This document shows, piece after piece, positions 60,584 through 64,000 of a DNA stretch of 64,000 bases. Below the pieces are notes generated by a model that saw nothing but the letters and a program-made list of their open reading frames with translations, was not told the DNA's origin and did not search any database. A program made the position numbers and the translations under genes. This stretch comes from Nevskiales bacterium (lineage in GTDB: Bacteria > Pseudomonadota > Gammaproteobacteria > Steroidobacterales > GCA-2729495). Where the stretch lies: the NCBI GenBank assembly GCA_011526045.1, contig WYBE01000067.1, positions 62,001 to 126,000 of the forward strand, read 5' to 3'. The stretch's first letter is position 1; each line of letters starts with the position of its first letter.

Positions 60584-61282
60584 ATGACTGCCAGAACCCG
60601 TTTCACCGTGCTGATGTCCGCCGCGCTGGTCGCCGCGGGCTGCCAGCAGGGTCCGACCGAAGCCACCGCGGCCGAGATGAGCGAGGATCAGAAGGCCATC
60701 TATGCGTACGGCGCGGCGGTTGGTCACCAGGTCGCCGAGCAGGCCAAGCAGATCCGCCTGACGCCCGAAGAACTCGAGGTCTTTCGGACCGGGTTCTCCG
60801 ACACCCTGACCGGCAAGAAACCGGCCATCGAGATAGAAAAGTACGAGCAGCGTTTCCAGGAGATCGCTCAGGCGCGGATCAGCGCCGGCGCCGAGGAGAC
60901 GAAGAAGAAGGGCGCCGAGTTTCTCGCGGCCGCTGCCGCCGAGGCCGGCGCCGTCACCACCGACACCGGTCTCGTCTTCCGCACGCTCACCGCAGGCACA
61001 GGCAAGCGCCCGAAGTCCTCCGACACGGTGCGTGTGCACTACGAAGGCAAGCTCACGGATGGGCAGGTATTCGATAGTTCACGCCAGCGGGGCGAACCGG
61101 CCGAGTTTGCCCTCGACCGCGTGATCCCGTGCTGGACCGAGGGCGTCCAGCGCATGCAGGTTGGCGAGACCGCAAAGCTCGTCTGCCCTGCGGCGATCGC
61201 CTACGGTGACCGCGGCGCCGGCGGCGCGATACCGCCCGGGGCGACCCTGGTGTTCGAGGTCGAACTGCTCGAAATCAAGTAG
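60584..61282 (+). CDS. FKBP-type peptidyl-prolyl isomerase lipoprotein (FkpA/Mip-like)
   Basis: A 232-residue envelope-bound PPIase. The signal peptide ends in a lipobox (LVAAGC, near residue 20). A helical dimerisation domain follows (EDQKAIYAYGAAVGHQVAEQAKQIRLTPEELEVF, and later a Glu/Lys/Ala-rich helix). The FKBP domain has VRVHYEGKLTDGQVFDSSRQRGEPAEFALDRVIPCWTEGVQRMQVGETAKLVCP and ends AIPPGATLVFEVELLEI, with the active-site aromatic and Asp residues kept. This is the FkpA/Mip plan of a periplasmic chaperone. The ATG at 60584 follows the HU terminator by 56 bp, so it has its own transcription signal or is read through. Confidence 0.95.
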   Translation: MTARTRFTVLMSAALVAAGCQQGPTEATAAEMSEDQKAIYAYGAAVGHQVAEQAKQIRLTPEELEVFRTGFSDTLTGKKPAIEIEKYEQRFQEIAQARISAGAEETKKKGAEFLAAAAAEAGAVTTDTGLVFRTLTAGTGKRPKSSDTVRVHYEGKLTDGQVFDSSRQRGEPAEFALDRVIPCWTEGVQRMQVGETAKLVCPAAIAYGDRGAGGAIPPGATLVFEVELLEIK

Positions 61283-61412
61283 GCAAGGCGCGCTCCGGCG
61301 TCGACACCCTGCCGGATCGTAAGCGCACGGCGTTCGGGCGCCGACCCCTGGCGAATGCGGTGCGGATAGCGACCCGCACCGGCCGACTCTGGCCGCGCCT
61401 TAGAATGCGCCG

Positions 61413-62555
61413 ATGCGGACGCTGACGACCCTGGGCGCGATCAGTACGCGCCGCTTCATGCGCGAATACTGGCAGCGCAAGCCGCTGCTCCTGCGCGCTG
61501 CGTTTCCCGGTTTCGCGCCGCCGCTCGGGCGCGACTGGCTGTTCGAGCTCGCCGCCCACGAGGAGGTCGAGTCTCGCCTGGTGCTGCGGGAGCGCGGCCG
61601 CGTGGTACTGCGCCACGGCCCGTTTCCGCGGCGTTCACTGCCACCCCTGGCGCAGTCGCGCTGGACGTTGCTGGTCCAGGGGGTGGACCTGGCAGATGCC
61701 GGCGCACGCGAGTTGCTCGCCCGCTTCCGCTTCGTCCCGGACGCGCGGCTCGACGACCTCATGGTGAGCTATGCGACCGACGGGGGCGGTGTCGGGCCGC
61801 ACGTCGACAACTACGACGTGTTCCTGCTGCAGGCCTGCGGCCGGCGGCGGTGGCGCATCTCGCACCAGCGCGACCAGCGCCTGCGCTCCGGCACGGCGTT
61901 GCCCCTGCTCGCGAACTTCCACCCGGAACGCGAGTGGGTTCTCGACCCAGGCGACATGTTGTACCTGCCTCCTGGTGTCGCCCACGACGGCATCGCGGTG
62001 GGCGAGTGCATCACCTACTCCATCGGCTTTCGTACCCCGGTTTGGCAGGAGCTGCTCGACCCCTGGTTCGCGGCGTTCGCCGAGCATGCTGCGGTCCGTG
62101 GCCGCTACCAGGACGCCGGCCAGCGCCCGGTCCGCCACCCGGGGGAGTTACCGCGCGCCCTGGTGACCCGCACACACGAGGCGCTCGGCCGGCTGCGGCC
62201 AACGCGCGCACATACCGAGCGCTTCCTGCTCGAGTATCTCTCCGAACCGAAGCGCCAGGTGGTATTCGACCGGCCGCGACGCAGCCTGAAACCGGCAGGC
62301 TTTGCGCGTGCCGCAAGCAGTCGCGGCGTGCGGCTCGACCGGCGCAGCCGGATACTGCTCGGGCAGCCGGGTGTAGCCCTGAACGGCGAACTCTTCGAGG
62401 TCGAACGCGCGCTGCGGCCGTTGCTGCGCTCCCTGTCCGACCACTGGGTTCTCGACGCCGCAAGCTGCCGGCGCGCCCCGGCAGCGCTGCTGGCCTTGCT
62501 GCACGACTGGTGGCTCGCCGGCTGGCTGCATCTTGGGACGGAGGCCCGGCAGTGA
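61413..62555 (+). CDS. roxA: Ribosomal oxygenase, uL16 arginine hydroxylase (RoxA/YcfD-like)
   Basis: A 380-residue JmjC/cupin Fe(II)- and 2-oxoglutarate-dependent oxygenase. The iron triad is visible as GPHVDNYDVFLLQ (His130, Asp132) and LPPGVAHDG (His191). FMREYWQRKPLLLRAAFPGF near the N-terminus and the C-terminal winged-helix region (FFLLEYLSEPK-like FLLEYLSEPKRQVVF) match E. coli YcfD, which hydroxylates Arg81 of ribosomal protein uL16. The target is inferred from the family. The gene overlaps the GNAT gene by 4 bp. Confidence 0.93.
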   Translation: MRTLTTLGAISTRRFMREYWQRKPLLLRAAFPGFAPPLGRDWLFELAAHEEVESRLVLRERGRVVLRHGPFPRRSLPPLAQSRWTLLVQGVDLADAGARELLARFRFVPDARLDDLMVSYATDGGGVGPHVDNYDVFLLQACGRRRWRISHQRDQRLRSGTALPLLANFHPEREWVLDPGDMLYLPPGVAHDGIAVGECITYSIGFRTPVWQELLDPWFAAFAEHAAVRGRYQDAGQRPVRHPGELPRALVTRTHEALGRLRPTRAHTERFLLEYLSEPKRQVVFDRPRRSLKPAGFARAASSRGVRLDRRSRILLGQPGVALNGELFEVERALRPLLRSLSDHWVLDAASCRRAPAALLALLHDWWLAGWLHLGTEARQ

Positions 62556-63108
62556 ACGCCACCGACCGCCCGACGATACGCCGCGCCGACACTGCCGATG
62601 CCGCTGTGCTCGCAGCAATCGGCGCGGCCACCTTCATCGAGACGTTCGGGCACCTCTATGCGCCGGAGGATCTCGCCGCGTTTCTCGCGGCGACGTATTC
62701 GAGGGCGGCCTGCGCGCGGTTGCTGGCGGACCCCGGGGTCGCCGTCTGGCTCGCCGGCCCGGCGCAACACCCCACCGGCTATGTGGTGGCCGGCCCCTGC
62801 AAGCTGCCGGTGCCGGACCGTGAACCGCGCGCGGGCGAGATCCGTCAGCTCTACCTGCACCGTTCGGCGCAGGGCCGTGGCCTCGGCACGCGCCTGCTAC
62901 AGGTCGCGCTCGACTGGCTCCGGGCGAACGGACACACCCCGCTGTACGTCGGTGTGTGGTCGGAGAACCTTGGCGCCCAGCGTCTCTACGCCCGCCATGG
63001 CTTCGGGAAAATCGGGGAATACGACTTTCCGGTCGGGCGCCACCTTGATCGGGAATTCATCCTGAAGCAGAGCACGCCGGCGATGAAACACCTCGCGGGA
63101 TTGCAGTC

Positions 63109-63112
<4 letters not shown>
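62552..63112 (+). CDS. GNAT family N-acetyltransferase
   Basis: A 186-residue acetyltransferase. The acetyl-CoA-binding motif A is [27 protein letters not shown] (Q-x-x-G-x-G/A pattern QGRGLG), followed by [29 protein letters not shown]. The start is a GTG at 62552 inside the stop of the RoxA-like gene (GTGA overlap), so the two are translationally coupled; an oxygenase-acetyltransferase pairing hints at protein modification but is only suggestive. Substrate unknown. Confidence 0.93.

Positions 63113-64000
<888 letters not shown>

Overview
The window is chromosomal DNA from a GC-rich gammaproteobacterium. The evidence is gene content and order: a pilMNOPQ cluster divergent from ponA and followed by aroK-aroB; rph divergent from yicC, then gmk-rpoZ-spoT-ridA-recG-ubiA; an aa3-type cytochrome oxidase operon with its assembly genes; trkAH; and short GTAGGAGCGG-type REP repeats of the kind common in pseudomonads and xanthomonads. 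Placement near Nevskiales, Steroidobacterales or Xanthomonadales is my inference and is not proved by the sequence.

Layout. 1-4.7 kb: the 3' part of a large RHS/YD-repeat protein with two overlapping small lipoprotein genes. 4.8-14.1 kb, mostly minus strand: Nudix hydrolase, a YbbA/YbbP-type ABC system divergent from tesA, an NmrA-like reductase, pyrF, a dGTPase-like HD protein, aroB and aroK. 14.3-21.9 kb: an operon read leftward, pilM-N-O-P-Q, ending in an Ig-domain lipoprotein and a clear intrinsic terminator. Its long leader carries a cyclic-di-GMP-I (GEMM) riboswitch. 21.9-25.1 kb: ponA and an unknown gene on the plus strand. 25.2-29.6 kb, minus strand: a 47-bp tandem REP array, gltA, rpmE, rdgB, rph and a PP2C phosphatase, with a DnaA-box cluster upstream of rpmE. 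29.8-35.7 kb: yicC, gmk and rpoZ, interrupted by about 4 kb of accessory DNA. The first 1.85 kb of that DNA is bounded by a 25-bp near-perfect duplication of the yicC 3' end. It holds an AlpA-type regulator, a DUF433/PIN toxin-antitoxin pair and an antitoxin remnant, and looks like an integrative element that lost its integrase. A TauD-like dioxygenase and a pRiA4b ORF-3-like gene follow. 35.8-44.2 kb: spoT, ridA, recG, ubiA, comF (opposite strand), bioB and bioC. 44.2-53.4 kb: DUF2244 protein, ctaC-ctaD-small ORF-ctaG-ctaE, an orphan asparagine-synthase-like gene, a twin-TM protein, surf1, a Sco/thioredoxin-like protein and ctaA. 53.4-63.1 kb: uvrD, trkA, trkH, a Rieske oxygenase, an HU-like protein with promoter and terminator, an FKBP lipoprotein, a RoxA/YcfD-like JmjC hydroxylase and a GNAT. 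The window ends inside an OppF/DppF-type ATPase gene.

How it fits together. Most of the window is housekeeping: cell wall, shikimate and pyrimidine synthesis, TCA entry, stringent response, respiration and K+ uptake. The strongest new signals are the riboswitch in front of the type IV pilus assembly operon, the small element integrated at the end of yicC, the orphan asparagine-synthase homologue inside the oxidase operon, and the DnaA-box cluster close to the point where gene direction switches from mostly minus to mostly plus. I saw no rRNA, tRNA or CRISPR array.
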